Positions 52,112-61,084 of a stretch of 64,000 bases of DNA are shown piece after piece (the stretch's first letter is position 1; each line of letters opens with the position of its first letter). The position numbers and the translations under genes are program-made. Under the pieces are notes generated by a model that searched no databases, was not told where the DNA came from, and saw only the letters and a list, made by a program, of their open reading frames with translations. Location: NCBI GenBank assembly GCA_958296115.1, contig OY282442.1, forward strand, positions 778,001 through 842,000, given 5' to 3'. This DNA is from an uncultured Dehalococcoidia bacterium. GTDB taxonomy: Bacteria; Chloroflexota; Dehalococcoidia; Lucifugimonadales; CAJWER01.

Positions 52112-52176
52112 CATGTCAGCCGCTGTGTAGTCTTGGCATCCTGAATCACCCTTACCCTAACCCTATGACGGGAGAG
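52112..52176 (+). repeat. Short interspersed repeat, degenerate copy
   Basis: Shares TTGGCATCCTGAATCACCCT and CCCTAACCCT with 45810-45840, but the second hairpin arm is damaged. It occupies the divergent hisS-ilvE gap; just downstream GGCGCCTCGT is repeated in tandem (52189-52199). Confidence 0.5.
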
Positions 52177-52253
52177 GAGGCGCCTCGTGGGCGCCTCGTA
52201 GGGAGGACCCCGTTACGCCGCCGCAATCCACCGCAACCGGGGGCGGCGGCAAG

Positions 52254-52283
52254 TTGTGCTTACGGAAGGCGTTTCAGTATAAT
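52254..52283 (+). promoter_or_regulatory. Promoter of ilvE
   Basis: TTGTGC (52254-52259) and a perfect TATAAT (52278-52283) with 18-bp spacing; AAAGGAG and the ATG at 52315 follow. No T-box or attenuator is visible. Confidence 0.6.
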
Positions 52284-52314
52284 TTGCGGCAGCTTTTCTC
52301 AAAGGAGTCCTTAG

Positions 52315-53247
52315 ATGCCCGAGGCGCTTGCGTTCTTCCGCGGCCGGTTCGTTCCACTGTCGGAGGCGAACGTGAACATAACGACCCACGCGCTGCACTA
52401 CGGGACGGCGGTGTTCGAGGGGATTCGGGGCAACTGGAACGAAGAGCGGGGCAAGATGTTCGTGTTCCGCGCGCCGGAGCACTACGAGCGGCTGCTGCAG
52501 GGTTGCCGGATAATGCTGATGGACATCCCGCACTCGGTGGACGACCTGATGGGGATAACGGTCGAGCTGCTGGAGCGGTGCGGCTATCGGGAGGACGTGT
52601 ACATACGGCCCATCGCATATAAGAGCCAGGAGCTGGTGGCGAACCTGAAGCTCCACGAGCTGAGCAGCGACTTCGCGCTGATGACGGTGCCCTTCGGGTC
52701 GTACATCGAGGCGGAGGGCGCTATCCGCTGCACTACGTCATCGTGGCGGCGCATCGACGACACCATCATACCGCCGCGGGTGAAGATATCGGGGCACTAC
52801 GTCAACAGCATCCTTGCCAAGACCGAGGCGACGCTTGCGGGGTTCGACGAGGCGATATTCGTGAACCAGGACGGGAGCGTGTCGGAGGGGTCCGGGGAGA
52901 ACCTGTTCATGGCGGCGAACGGCGCGCTGCATACGCCCCTGGTGAGCGAGAACAACCTGACGGGCATAACGCGGGACTCGGTGTGGACGCTGGCGGAGGA
53001 CGAGCTTGGGCTGGAGGTGGTCGAGCGGCGCATCCGGCGGAGCGAGATATACTTGGCCGACGAGGTGTTCCTGACGGGCACGGCGGCGCACGTTACGCCG
53101 GTCGGCGAGCTGGACAACCGGGCTATAGGCGACGGAGAGGTGGGCGAGATTACGGGGGCGCTGCGGGACGCCTACCTGGGGATCATCCGCGGAGACAACC
53201 CGAAGTACGCCCACTGGACGACGGCGATAACGCCGGGCGGCGGATGA
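52315..53247 (+). CDS. ilvE: Branched-chain amino acid aminotransferase
   Basis: PLP enzyme for the last step of Leu/Ile/Val synthesis. 310 aa. ITTHALHYGTAVFEGIRGNW is the fold type IV N-terminus; VYIRPIAYKS and PRVKISGHYVNSILAKTEATLAGFDEAIFVNQDGSVSEGSGENLF carry the PLP lysine (ISGHY region, Lys in ILAK/VK), and the E-x-S-x-x-N phosphate-site signature; LTGITRDSVWTLAEDELGLEV follows. Length and motifs fit class I IlvE. Confidence 0.93.
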   Translation: MPEALAFFRGRFVPLSEANVNITTHALHYGTAVFEGIRGNWNEERGKMFVFRAPEHYERLLQGCRIMLMDIPHSVDDLMGITVELLERCGYREDVYIRPIAYKSQELVANLKLHELSSDFALMTVPFGSYIEAEGAIRCTTSSWRRIDDTIIPPRVKISGHYVNSILAKTEATLAGFDEAIFVNQDGSVSEGSGENLFMAANGALHTPLVSENNLTGITRDSVWTLAEDELGLEVVERRIRRSEIYLADEVFLTGTAAHVTPVGELDNRAIGDGEVGEITGALRDAYLGIIRGDNPKYAHWTTAITPGGG

Positions 53248-53262
53248 GGACAGGCCGAGGCG

Positions 53263-53775
53263 ATGGAGCCTTTCTCTTTCGACTATTACATACTCGCCGT
53301 ATGCGAACGTCTGTCGGGAGTGGCGGGGTATTGCGTGAAGCCATTCTCCTTCGACTACTACATGCTGGTTACGGTCTCTGCGGTCGGCGCGCTTCAGCTT
53401 GCGGCAATGCGGGGCGGGCTGCGCGGTCTCCTATTCTTCCAGTCGCCTCGGGCTACCGCGCTGCTGGGCTTCGCGCTTCCGGTTGCGGCGGCTCTGTGGT
53501 TCTTCATCACGAAGGACAGGAAGTTGAGCGACCATATGGGCGGCCTGTCATCCAACGAGATCGCGTTCGCCTTCTTCGCCGGCGTCGTTACGGCATGGGT
53601 CGTGACGATGGCCCTATCGTCCGTATTGAATCACAACGCCCGTCGTGAGCACGTGGAGACGGGCGCGGGGCTGAAGTCCCTGGCGGCGACGACGTACCTC
53701 AGGGCGCTGGTCCACAACGTTCGTTATTGGTGGAGAGAGTGTCGCAGGCAGATCGGGCCGTACTTCTCTGGCTGA
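53263..53775 (+). CDS. Membrane protein of unknown function (170 aa)
   Basis: Two or three hydrophobic segments (~36-50, 62-81, 97-118) with a basic C-terminal tail. The N-terminus repeats EPFSFDYYILAV and KPFSFDYYMLVT 26 residues apart, a short internal duplication visible also in DNA. The C-terminus overlaps the start of the PAP2 gene by ~45 bp. No family recognised. Confidence 0.65.
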   Translation: MEPFSFDYYILAVCERLSGVAGYCVKPFSFDYYMLVTVSAVGALQLAAMRGGLRGLLFFQSPRATALLGFALPVAAALWFFITKDRKLSDHMGGLSSNEIAFAFFAGVVTAWVVTMALSSVLNHNARREHVETGAGLKSLAATTYLRALVHNVRYWWRECRRQIGPYFSG

Positions 53776-54320
53776 ATGGAGCCGCCGGGAGGGTCGCGCC
53801 GCTCGACGGCCTGGTCGAGTGGCTGGTAAGCGACTACCTGATCACGGCCTTCCTTGGGCTCAGCCTTGTCTTCATCTGGTTCGGGGTCCGGGACGACTCC
53901 GCGCGGATGGCGAGGCAGATCGGGGTGCTGACTGCCCTCGCGTCCGTCGGCTTGGCTAACGCGGCAGTTCTCACAATCAACTCGTACTACTTCAGGGCGC
54001 GGCCATTCGAGGACCTGGACGTGACGCTGCTCTTCTACAGGCCGACGGACTCGTCGATGCCGTCCAATTCGGCTGCGACCTTCATCGGGCTGGCGGCGGC
54101 CGTGTGGTGGTTCGACAGGCGCGCTGGGGCGGTCCTGCTTTCGGCGGCTGGCCTCCACGCATTCCTGCGGGTGTACGCGGGGGCGCATTATCCGTCGGAC
54201 ATCGCCGCGGGGGCGCTGATAGGGGTGGCCGCGGCGTTCATGGCGTACCGGCTGCGGGACCTGCTGGAGCCCATCCTGAGGATGGTTATCAGGGCGGCGC
54301 GGGTCTTGTGCTTGGCATAG
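53727..54320 (+). CDS. PAP2-family membrane phosphatase-like protein
   Basis: A 197-aa polytopic protein of the PAP2/undecaprenyl-diphosphatase family. Motif C1 is near YYFRARPFED, C2 is SSMPSNSAATF and C3 is LRVYAGAHYPSDIAAG. C3 is intact (R...H...D), but C2 has Ser where the family has the catalytic His (PSxH), and the C1 lysine is not evident, so activity may be reduced. TTG 53727, GTG 53730 and GTG 53739 are all possible starts. Confidence 0.75.
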   Translation: MVERVSQADRAVLLWLNGAAGRVAPLDGLVEWLVSDYLITAFLGLSLVFIWFGVRDDSARMARQIGVLTALASVGLANAAVLTINSYYFRARPFEDLDVTLLFYRPTDSSMPSNSAATFIGLAAAVWWFDRRAGAVLLSAAGLHAFLRVYAGAHYPSDIAAGALIGVAAAFMAYRLRDLLEPILRMVIRAARVLCLA

Positions 54321-54395
54321 GGGATGCGGGATGCTCCCGGACTGAGGGGTATGCTATAGTCTCATGCACCGCGCGGCTGGGCTGCATGATGGGAG

Positions 54396-55139
54396 ATGAT
54401 GACTGCAATGACAACCGAACCGGCGCTCGAACTCGAAGATGTCGGCGTCCTGGAGCCGCTGCCAGACCCTCCACGGGCGCATGACATGCTCCAGCGGAAC
54501 AGCGATACCGAGTTCGATACCTTCCTCCGAGCGCACTTCGCGCATCGCGCCGATGTCCTCGTCGGCGGCGCAGGCTTCCTCCGACAGAATGGGGGCGACC
54601 CTTCGGAAAGGCTTGCCCCAGACTGCGTCGTCGCATTCGGCGTGGATGACCCCAAGGCGATTGTGAAGCGCAATGGTTACGTGGTCCGCGAGGTTGGGAA
54701 GCCGCCAGACTTCGTGCTCGAGATCGCGTCCCGCGCCACCGGGCGGCGGGACTACACGGTCAAGCGTGAAATGTACGCGGGCTACGGCGTGGGCGAGTAC
54801 TGGCGGTTCGACTGGACGGGAGGGCGTTATCACGACGCCGCGCTTGCTGGGGACATCCTGGTGGGCGGTGTGTACGAGCCTCTGCCCATACAGCGCGAGC
54901 CGGATGGGTTGGTATGGGGTTACAGTACGGCGCTGGGGTTGAACCTGTGCTGGGAGTCTGGGGAGCTGCGGGTCTTCGACCCGGTTGCCGGGCAGTTCTT
55001 GCGCAAGCCCGAGGAGCTACGCTTGTATGCCGAGTCCGAGACGGAACGCGCAGATGCAGCCGAATACCGCGCGGATGCAGCCGAGTCCGAGGCGCGGACT
55101 TTGCGGGAGCGGCTGCGGCGGCTGGGGAGCCGCGGGTAG
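54396..55139 (+). CDS. Uma2-family (DUF820) putative endonuclease
   Basis: A 247-aa protein of the PD-(D/E)xK-like Uma2 family. Core motifs: LAPDCVVAFGVDD, KPPDFVLEIASRATGRRDYTVKREMYAGYGVGEYWRFD, with the Asp and the E-x-(S/A) active-site pattern. The C-terminal ~40 residues (AESETERADAAEYRADAAESEARTLRERLRRL) form a coiled coil, common in this family. Biological role is unknown although the family is abundant in Chloroflexota and cyanobacteria. Start may be the internal ATG at 54411. Confidence 0.87.
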   Translation: MMTAMTTEPALELEDVGVLEPLPDPPRAHDMLQRNSDTEFDTFLRAHFAHRADVLVGGAGFLRQNGGDPSERLAPDCVVAFGVDDPKAIVKRNGYVVREVGKPPDFVLEIASRATGRRDYTVKREMYAGYGVGEYWRFDWTGGRYHDAALAGDILVGGVYEPLPIQREPDGLVWGYSTALGLNLCWESGELRVFDPVAGQFLRKPEELRLYAESETERADAAEYRADAAESEARTLRERLRRLGSRG

Positions 55140-55339
55140 CGGCGAGCTTCGAGTGGGGAGCTGGTTGACAGCCTCCCCCTATGACGTTCGGGCAGTCGGA
55201 CGAGTTCTGGCATGGGCTGTAGGCGAAGTGCGACTTTCGCAGGATAGCCGGCGCAACCCGCCCCGGCATCGTTTTGGGGTATCATGGCTGCCGATTCCAT
55301 GAGGGCCGCGTGACATGACAGAGGGGACGCTCCCGCAGC

Positions 55340-58300
55340 ATGTATTTTAGCCCGCGCTTGTTTGCCATGACCCGAGGGCTGCGGGGCAGGATTGTCTTGG
55401 CGGCGGTCGTTGGGCTGCTGGCGTTGGGGGCGAGCATTGCCCGGCTGGCGCTGACTGGATGGGTCATCGCGCGGGTGTTCGAGGGAGGCTCGCTGGGTGA
55501 GATTACGCCTGCGCTGGCGGCTCTTGGGGGGCTGATAGCGGCGCGTGCGGCGTTGCAGTACGCGCGGGACGCGGTGAGCTACCGCACGGCGACCGCTACC
55601 AAGGTCGCTGTGCGTCGGCGGGTCTATGAGCATGTGCTCGCGCTGGGGCCGAGCTTCGTCGATCAGCGGCGGACGGGCGACGCGCTCATGTCGCTGGTGG
55701 ACGGCGTGGAGAGCCTGGAGACGTTCTTCGGGCAGTACCTGCCGCAGTTCATGGTGGCGCTGGCGGCGCCCGCGCTGATATTCGGGTTCATGGCGGCCCT
55801 GGACGTGCAGATAGGGCTGATATTCCTGGCTTTCGCGCTGTTCACGCTGTTCATCCCGTTCATGCTGCGTGGGTGGACGAACGCATCTGGGCGCAGGCGT
55901 AGGCAGGCGTTCGGAGCGATGGGCGCGGAGTTCCTGGACAGCGTGCAGGGGCTGGCGACGCTGAAGGCGTTCGGGCAGGGCAAGGCGAGGGGGCGGCTGC
56001 TGGCGGAGAAGGCGCGGCATCTGTACCGCTCGACTATGGGCATCGTGGCGGTGGACGGGGTATCGAGCGCGGCGACGGTTCTCGGCATATCGGCGGGCGT
56101 GGCGGCGGCGCTGGTCTGGGGCGGCATCCGGGTCAGCAACGGGGAGCTGGAGCTGAGTACGCTGGTTATCGTGCTGATGCTTGGGGGCGAGGTATTTCGT
56201 CCTGTGCGCGAGCTGGCGTCGCTGTATCACCAGGGGATGGTTGCTATGGCGTCGGCGGAGGGCATCTTCTCGCTGCTGGACACGCCCATCACGATAGGGG
56301 AGCCGTCGGAAGATAGGCGCGTCGGCGATACGGACCTGGCGCCGGAGGTGACGTTCGAGTCGGTCGAGTTCGCATACGAGGGGGGCCGGCGGCCGGCGCT
56401 GCGGGACATGTCGTTCACATTGCGGGCCGGGGAGACGCTGGGGCTGGTTGGGCCGAGCGGCGCGGGCAAGACTACGATAGTGTGGCTGCTGCTGCGCTTC
56501 TACGACCCGCAGGGCGGCCGGGTGCTGCTGGGCGGGCACGACGTGCGGGACCTGCCACTCGACGTGCTGCGGAGCCAAATATCGGTCGTTACGCAGGAGA
56601 CGTACCTGTTCAACGGCACGGTCGCCGAGAATCTGCGGGTCGGGAAGCCGGACGCGACGCGGCATGAGATGGAGGAGGCGGCGCGGGCGGCGAACGCCTA
56701 CGAGTTCGTCTCCGCCCTGCCGGACGGATTCGAGACGGTCGTCGGCGAGCGGGGCATCAAGCTCTCCGGGGGCGAGCGTCAGCGTATCGCCATCGCCCGG
56801 GCCCTGTTGAAGGCGGCGCCCATCCTAGCGCTGGACGAGGCGCTGTCCAGCGTGGACGCTGCGAACGAGGCGGCGATTCAGCAGGCGCTGGACCGGCTGA
56901 TGGAGGGCCGCACGACACTAGTCATCGCCCATCGGCTGTCGAGCGTGGTGAACGCGGACCGGATTCTCGTGATAGACGACGGCCGGCTGGTCGAGTCCGG
57001 CGCTCACGCGGAGCTTGCGGCGGCGGGCGGGGCGTACACGGCATTGATGGCGGACCAGCAGTCGGAGTTCGAGAACGACGTGATCGCGGATAGGCTGGAC
57101 GCAACGGACGATGACGGCGGGCGCGAGGCCGCGGGTGATACGCCGCCCAAGAGGGACGCTTCGGCGGCCAGGGGCGAGCCGCTTGGGTCGTTCGAGGCGT
57201 GGTCTCGACTGCTCAATATCGCTTGGCAGTGGAGATTGCGGCTTGGGCTCACCCTGCTGCTCGGCGTGGCGCATCACGCCTCGATAATAGGGCTTGGGGC
57301 GGCGAGCGCTTTGCTGGTGGCAGCCGTGTTCAGGCAGAACGAGCTGCTGCCGTATCTGGCGCTGCTGGGGGTGATTGCGCCATTGACGGCGTTGTTCCGC
57401 TGGGGCGAGAACTGGTCGTCACACGATTTCGCCTACAAGATACTGGCCGAGATGCGTATTGCGCTGTACGAGAAGCTGGAGCCGCTCGCCCCGGCATACC
57501 TGGCGCGGCGCAAGTCGGGGGATCTGGCGGGCATCGTGGGCAGCGACGTGGAGACGGTGGAGAACTTCTTCGCGCACGTTATCGCGCCTGCGTTCGTGGC
57601 GGCGCTTACGCCTGCTGTCACGCTGGCGGCGCTGGCATTCGTGTCGTGGCCGCTGGCGCTGGCGCTGCTGCCGTTCCTTGCCATTGCCGCGCTGAGTCCA
57701 TTCTACGCGCAGCGCAGCGCCGAGAGGCTGGGGACAGAGATGCGGAACGAGCTGGGCGACCTGAACGCCTACGTGGTGGACAGCCTGCAGGGTATCCGCG
57801 AGGTGTCGGCGTTCGGGAACGGCCCGGTCCGCGTCCGTCGGATGGCGGATATGGGACTGTCGTACTCGCGGCGGCGCACGCGGTTCCTGGACACGCAGGC
57901 TCTGCACGCATCGTTGATAGAAGCGGTGACGGCCCTGGGAGGGCTGACCGTGCTGGCGGTGGGCGTGTGGCTGGTGGTCGAGGGGCGCATGGACCGGGCG
58001 AACCTGCCGCTGGCGACCCTGCTGGCGCTGTCGTCCTTCGCGCCTGTTACCGAGCTCGCGAATACACTGAAGGCGCTGATGGACACCCTCGGCGCGGTTC
58101 GGCGCATATTCGAGATACACGACGAGCCCGTCGTGGTGAGGGACGGACCTGGCGTCGCCGACGGGCTGACCGGGTCGGGGCTGGTTGCGGAGCCGCGGGT
58201 GAGGTTTGACGGCGTGGGATTCTCATACGACGCCCACGTCCGGAGGGCCATAGACGCGGTTACATTCGACGTCGAGCCGGGCCAGACGGTGGCCCTGGTT

Positions 58301-58927
58301 GGGCGCTCCGGGGCGGGCAAGACGACGTCGGCGCACATGCTGCTGCGGTTCTGGGACCCGGATGAGGGCAGCATCGAAGTGGGGCTGCACGACCTTCGGC
58401 AGTTCGAGCTCGACGCGCTTCGGCGTCAGGCGGCGCTGGTGTCGCAGGACATCTACCTGTTCAACACCACTATACGCGAGAACCTGCGGATGGCGCGCCC
58501 GGGCGCGGCGGACCCGGAGGTCGAAGAGGCGGCGCGGCTCGCCAACGCGCACGGGTTCATCGAGTCGTTTCCGGACGGGTACGACACGGCGGTGGGCGAG
58601 CGCGGGATGCAGCTGTCGGGCGGGCAGCGGCAGCGCATCTCGATAGCGCGGGCGGCGCTGAAGGACGCGCCAATACTGATACTGGACGAGGCGACCTCGC
58701 ACCTGGACGCGGTGAACGAGCGGCACGTGCGCGAGGCCCTGCGGCGGCTGATGGAGGGCCGCACGACCCTCGTCATCGCTCACCGGCTATCGACTGTGCG
58801 GGACGCGGACCGTATCGTGGCGCTCGATTCGGGGCGCGTGGTCGAGCATGGAACGCACCGACAGCTCTTGGCGAAGGGCGGTCTGTACGCGCAGCTAGTG
58901 CAGAGCCAGCTGGTGAGGAGCGAGTGA
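55340..58927 (+). CDS. Fused double ABC exporter (two TMD-NBD halves in one chain)
   Basis: A 1195-aa membrane protein comprising two tandem half-transporters, residues ~1-585 and ~610-1195. Half 1: six membrane helices, Walker A GLVGPSGAGKTT, signature LSGGERQRIAIARALL, Walker B ILALDEALSSVD. Half 2: Walker A ALVGRSGAGKTT, signature LSGGQRQRISIARAAL, Walker B ILILDEATSHLD. The joining linker (RLDATDDDGGREAAGDTPPKRDAS) is polar. Bacterial exporters of this type are usually two genes, so the fusion is notable. Likely lipid, peptide or drug export. Confidence 0.92.
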   Translation: MYFSPRLFAMTRGLRGRIVLAAVVGLLALGASIARLALTGWVIARVFEGGSLGEITPALAALGGLIAARAALQYARDAVSYRTATATKVAVRRRVYEHVLALGPSFVDQRRTGDALMSLVDGVESLETFFGQYLPQFMVALAAPALIFGFMAALDVQIGLIFLAFALFTLFIPFMLRGWTNASGRRRRQAFGAMGAEFLDSVQGLATLKAFGQGKARGRLLAEKARHLYRSTMGIVAVDGVSSAATVLGISAGVAAALVWGGIRVSNGELELSTLVIVLMLGGEVFRPVRELASLYHQGMVAMASAEGIFSLLDTPITIGEPSEDRRVGDTDLAPEVTFESVEFAYEGGRRPALRDMSFTLRAGETLGLVGPSGAGKTTIVWLLLRFYDPQGGRVLLGGHDVRDLPLDVLRSQISVVTQETYLFNGTVAENLRVGKPDATRHEMEEAARAANAYEFVSALPDGFETVVGERGIKLSGGERQRIAIARALLKAAPILALDEALSSVDAANEAAIQQALDRLMEGRTTLVIAHRLSSVVNADRILVIDDGRLVESGAHAELAAAGGAYTALMADQQSEFENDVIADRLDATDDDGGREAAGDTPPKRDASAARGEPLGSFEAWSRLLNIAWQWRLRLGLTLLLGVAHHASIIGLGAASALLVAAVFRQNELLPYLALLGVIAPLTALFRWGENWSSHDFAYKILAEMRIALYEKLEPLAPAYLARRKSGDLAGIVGSDVETVENFFAHVIAPAFVAALTPAVTLAALAFVSWPLALALLPFLAIAALSPFYAQRSAERLGTEMRNELGDLNAYVVDSLQGIREVSAFGNGPVRVRRMADMGLSYSRRRTRFLDTQALHASLIEAVTALGGLTVLAVGVWLVVEGRMDRANLPLATLLALSSFAPVTELANTLKALMDTLGAVRRIFEIHDEPVVVRDGPGVADGLTGSGLVAEPRVRFDGVGFSYDAHVRRAIDAVTFDVEPGQTVALVGRSGAGKTTSAHMLLRFWDPDEGSIEVGLHDLRQFELDALRRQAALVSQDIYLFNTTIRENLRMARPGAADPEVEEAARLANAHGFIESFPDGYDTAVGERGMQLSGGQRQRISIARAALKDAPILILDEATSHLDAVNERHVREALRRLMEGRTTLVIAHRLSTVRDADRIVALDSGRVVEHGTHRQLLAKGGLYAQLVQSQLVRSE

Positions 58928-58945
58928 AGGACAGGAGGTGAATGT

Positions 58946-59851
58946 ATGGGAGCGCCTAGGGTACTGGTTACGGGAGCTTCGGGTTATATAGCGGGGTATA
59001 TCCTGCCCGGGCTTTCGAAGCGGTACGAGCTTACGCTATTGGACGTGACTGACGTGGGCCGGGATGGCCGGCGGGTGGACAGCGTGGTGAAGGTTGACTT
59101 GGTGGACTCCGACCGATCGCGCTACAAGCATCACTTCGAGGGCATGGACGCGGTGGTGCACCTGGGGCACAAGAGTCGCAGGCGGGAGGCGCTGGACGAT
59201 TTCGAGGACGAGATGGACAACGTGCGGATGGTCTATAACGTTCTGCGGTCGGCATACGATGCGGGCGTTCCGCGCGCGGCGGTTGCGAGCTCGAACCACG
59301 CGGCGGACTGGTACGAGCACGCGCTGATACACAAGGGCGAGATGGAAACGCTGGACCCGTACGCGCTGGCGTTGTCCGACAATTTCTACGGGTGGGCGAA
59401 GGCGTCATACGAGCATCTGGGGTTCCTGTTCGCGTGCGGGTTTCCGAGCTTCCAGGACGCATCCGGGCGCGAGACGCACGTATCCCCGCCTGGGGCGTCG
59501 CGCCGGATGGGCGTGGTGAACGTGCGGATAGGCGCGCCGCGCGAGATAGACGCCGCGAATTTCGAGGGGGACCCTGCGGGCTACAAGCGTGACCTGGGGG
59601 CATACGTGAGCGCGAGGGACCTGACGCAGCTGTTCCAGAAGGCTATCGAGACGCCCAACATCGAGAACGAGCGCGGCGCGCCTTGGCAGGTCGTGTACGG
59701 CATCAGCGACAACACGCGGGCCTTCTGGTCGCTGACGAACGCGCGGGCGATCCTCGGCTACGAGCCGGAGGACGATTCGGAGGTGCGGTTCGCGGACGAC
59801 ATCGCGGCGTTCCTGGCGGGCGATGGGGCCGCGGGGCGGCTGGGGGCATGA
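58946..59851 (+). CDS. NAD-dependent epimerase/dehydratase (extended SDR)
   Basis: A 301-aa enzyme. VLVTGASGYIAGYILPGL is the TGxxGxxG cofactor motif; AVVHLGHKSRRR and AVASSNHAADWY the active-site Ser region; FYGWAKASYEHLGFLFA holds the catalytic YxxxK (Y-G-W-A-K). It is reminiscent of uronate dehydrogenase-type SDRs, but substrate is uncertain. AGGAGG precedes the ATG. Its stop overlaps the next start (ATGA). Confidence 0.86.
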   Translation: MGAPRVLVTGASGYIAGYILPGLSKRYELTLLDVTDVGRDGRRVDSVVKVDLVDSDRSRYKHHFEGMDAVVHLGHKSRRREALDDFEDEMDNVRMVYNVLRSAYDAGVPRAAVASSNHAADWYEHALIHKGEMETLDPYALALSDNFYGWAKASYEHLGFLFACGFPSFQDASGRETHVSPPGASRRMGVVNVRIGAPREIDAANFEGDPAGYKRDLGAYVSARDLTQLFQKAIETPNIENERGAPWQVVYGISDNTRAFWSLTNARAILGYEPEDDSEVRFADDIAAFLAGDGAAGRLGA

Positions 59852-60702
59852 CCAGCGCGATTGGGGTCGCGATGGAGACCGCGCTGCGGCGGGTCGCGTC
59901 GGAGGTGACGGCTATGGCCCGGCAGGGGGAGGGCCGCCAGGTGGTGGGAGAGGTGCCGGGCCGTTCGGAGAGCGAGGACGTGGAGATCGGGGTGGACAGC
60001 CGCTGCGACGCGATATTCGACGAGGCGCTGGCGGGCGTGGGCGCGGCCGTGCGGGTCTATTCCGAGCACGGGCAGAGACTGGTCGGGAGCGGCCAGCCGG
60101 AGTACCTGGTCGCGGTCGATCCATTCGACGGGTCGGGGCTGTACAGGCGCGGCATCCCGGCCGAGTGGTGGAGCGCGGCGAGCTATTTCGACGCGGCGGG
60201 CAGACCGTTGGGCGGCGGCGCGGTGGACATCCTGCGAGGAGAGCTGTACTTGGCGGACGCCCGGGGCGTATCGGTCGGACCGGTGGACGGCGGCAGCCGG
60301 GAGCGTGTCGAGCCGTCAAGGAGGACGGCGCTGGGCGACGACGTTACGCTGGCGGCGTACCTGATGCAGCCGTCGTACATGACGGAGTGGGTTGCGCGGA
60401 TGGGGCGGCTGCTCACGCGGTATCCGGGTCTGCGGGTATGGCCGAACGGGGGCGCGTGCATCTATGGATGGCTGGCGCGCGGGCGCGTGGACGCCTACGT
60501 GATGTTCGACGAACCGCGCTCGGAGATAGACCCGGGTATCGGCCTTGCGGTGAGGTCGGGGACGCGGCTGTTCGAGGCGGGCCGGGATGGTGCGCTCTCT
60601 GAGTATGAGTTCACGCCCGGAGCGTCGGCAGGCCGGGTGAGGATGTTCATAGCGTCGTGTACGGAGGACCTTGCGGCGGAGATTGCGTGGTGGCTGGCCT
60701 GA
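59848..60702 (+). CDS. Inositol monophosphatase/fructose-1,6-bisphosphatase-fold phosphatase
   Basis: A 284-aa protein. VDPFDGSGLYRRGIP matches the metal-binding DPxDGT/S motif; EDVEIGVDSRCDAIFDEAL the upstream Asp/Glu region; and WPNGGACIYGWLARGRVDAYV the C-terminal part. Start ATG 59848 lies in the stop codon of the epimerase gene, so both are coupled and may act on the same sugar. The frame open further upstream is antisense-like noise over that gene. Substrate unknown. Confidence 0.8.
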   Translation: MTSAIGVAMETALRRVASEVTAMARQGEGRQVVGEVPGRSESEDVEIGVDSRCDAIFDEALAGVGAAVRVYSEHGQRLVGSGQPEYLVAVDPFDGSGLYRRGIPAEWWSAASYFDAAGRPLGGGAVDILRGELYLADARGVSVGPVDGGSRERVEPSRRTALGDDVTLAAYLMQPSYMTEWVARMGRLLTRYPGLRVWPNGGACIYGWLARGRVDAYVMFDEPRSEIDPGIGLAVRSGTRLFEAGRDGALSEYEFTPGASAGRVRMFIASCTEDLAAEIAWWLA

Positions 60703-60724
60703 TGGCTGTCAGGCCGGCTGTCGT

Positions 60725-60753
60725 TTGACAACGCCGGGCGCATGTGATAAACA
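60725..60753 (+). promoter_or_regulatory. Promoter of the 101-aa gene and dcd
   Basis: A perfect TTGACA (60725-60730) and TAAACA (60748-60753) with 17-bp spacing; AGGAGG (60768-60773) then ATG 60779. Confidence 0.5.
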
Positions 60754-60778
60754 TATGCTCCAATCGCAGGAGGTCGAG

Positions 60779-61084
60779 ATGCAGAAGTTCGAGATGCCAG
60801 AGTGGATCTCACCGTCGCGGCCGGGGTTGTTGAAGTGCTCATACGTTGGCAGGGGCGACCTGCCCTCGCAGCGCTGTGTACAGTTCGAAGTCGAAGAGCG
60901 GCTCTACACTTCGCTGGTTCCGGTTGAGTCCGTGGACGCGGAGCGGAATGCGATGAGCGTCAGCATATTCGCATCGCTCAAGGACGGGTCGTACCTGGTC
61001 AATCTGCCTGCCGAGACCCTTACTTCGGGAACAACGCTGCAGATCCGGAGGGACGACCCCCAGTTGATACATGACACTCAGTAA
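60779..61084 (+). CDS. Hypothetical protein (101 aa) preceding dcd
   Basis: MQKFEMPEWISPSRPGLLKCSYVGRGDLPSQRCVQFEVEERLYTSLVPVESV... ends RRDDPQLIHDTQ. No membrane segment or known motif. It overlaps dcd by 14 bp, so translational coupling and a related role are likely. Codon use is less GC-biased than in neighbours. Confidence 0.72.
   Translation: MQKFEMPEWISPSRPGLLKCSYVGRGDLPSQRCVQFEVEERLYTSLVPVESVDAERNAMSVSIFASLKDGSYLVNLPAETLTSGTTLQIRRDDPQLIHDTQ

Noticed and set aside
52056-52314. T-box or attenuator between hisS and ilvE
   Set aside because: No T-box sequence, specifier stem or terminator/antiterminator is visible; only repeats and a promoter.
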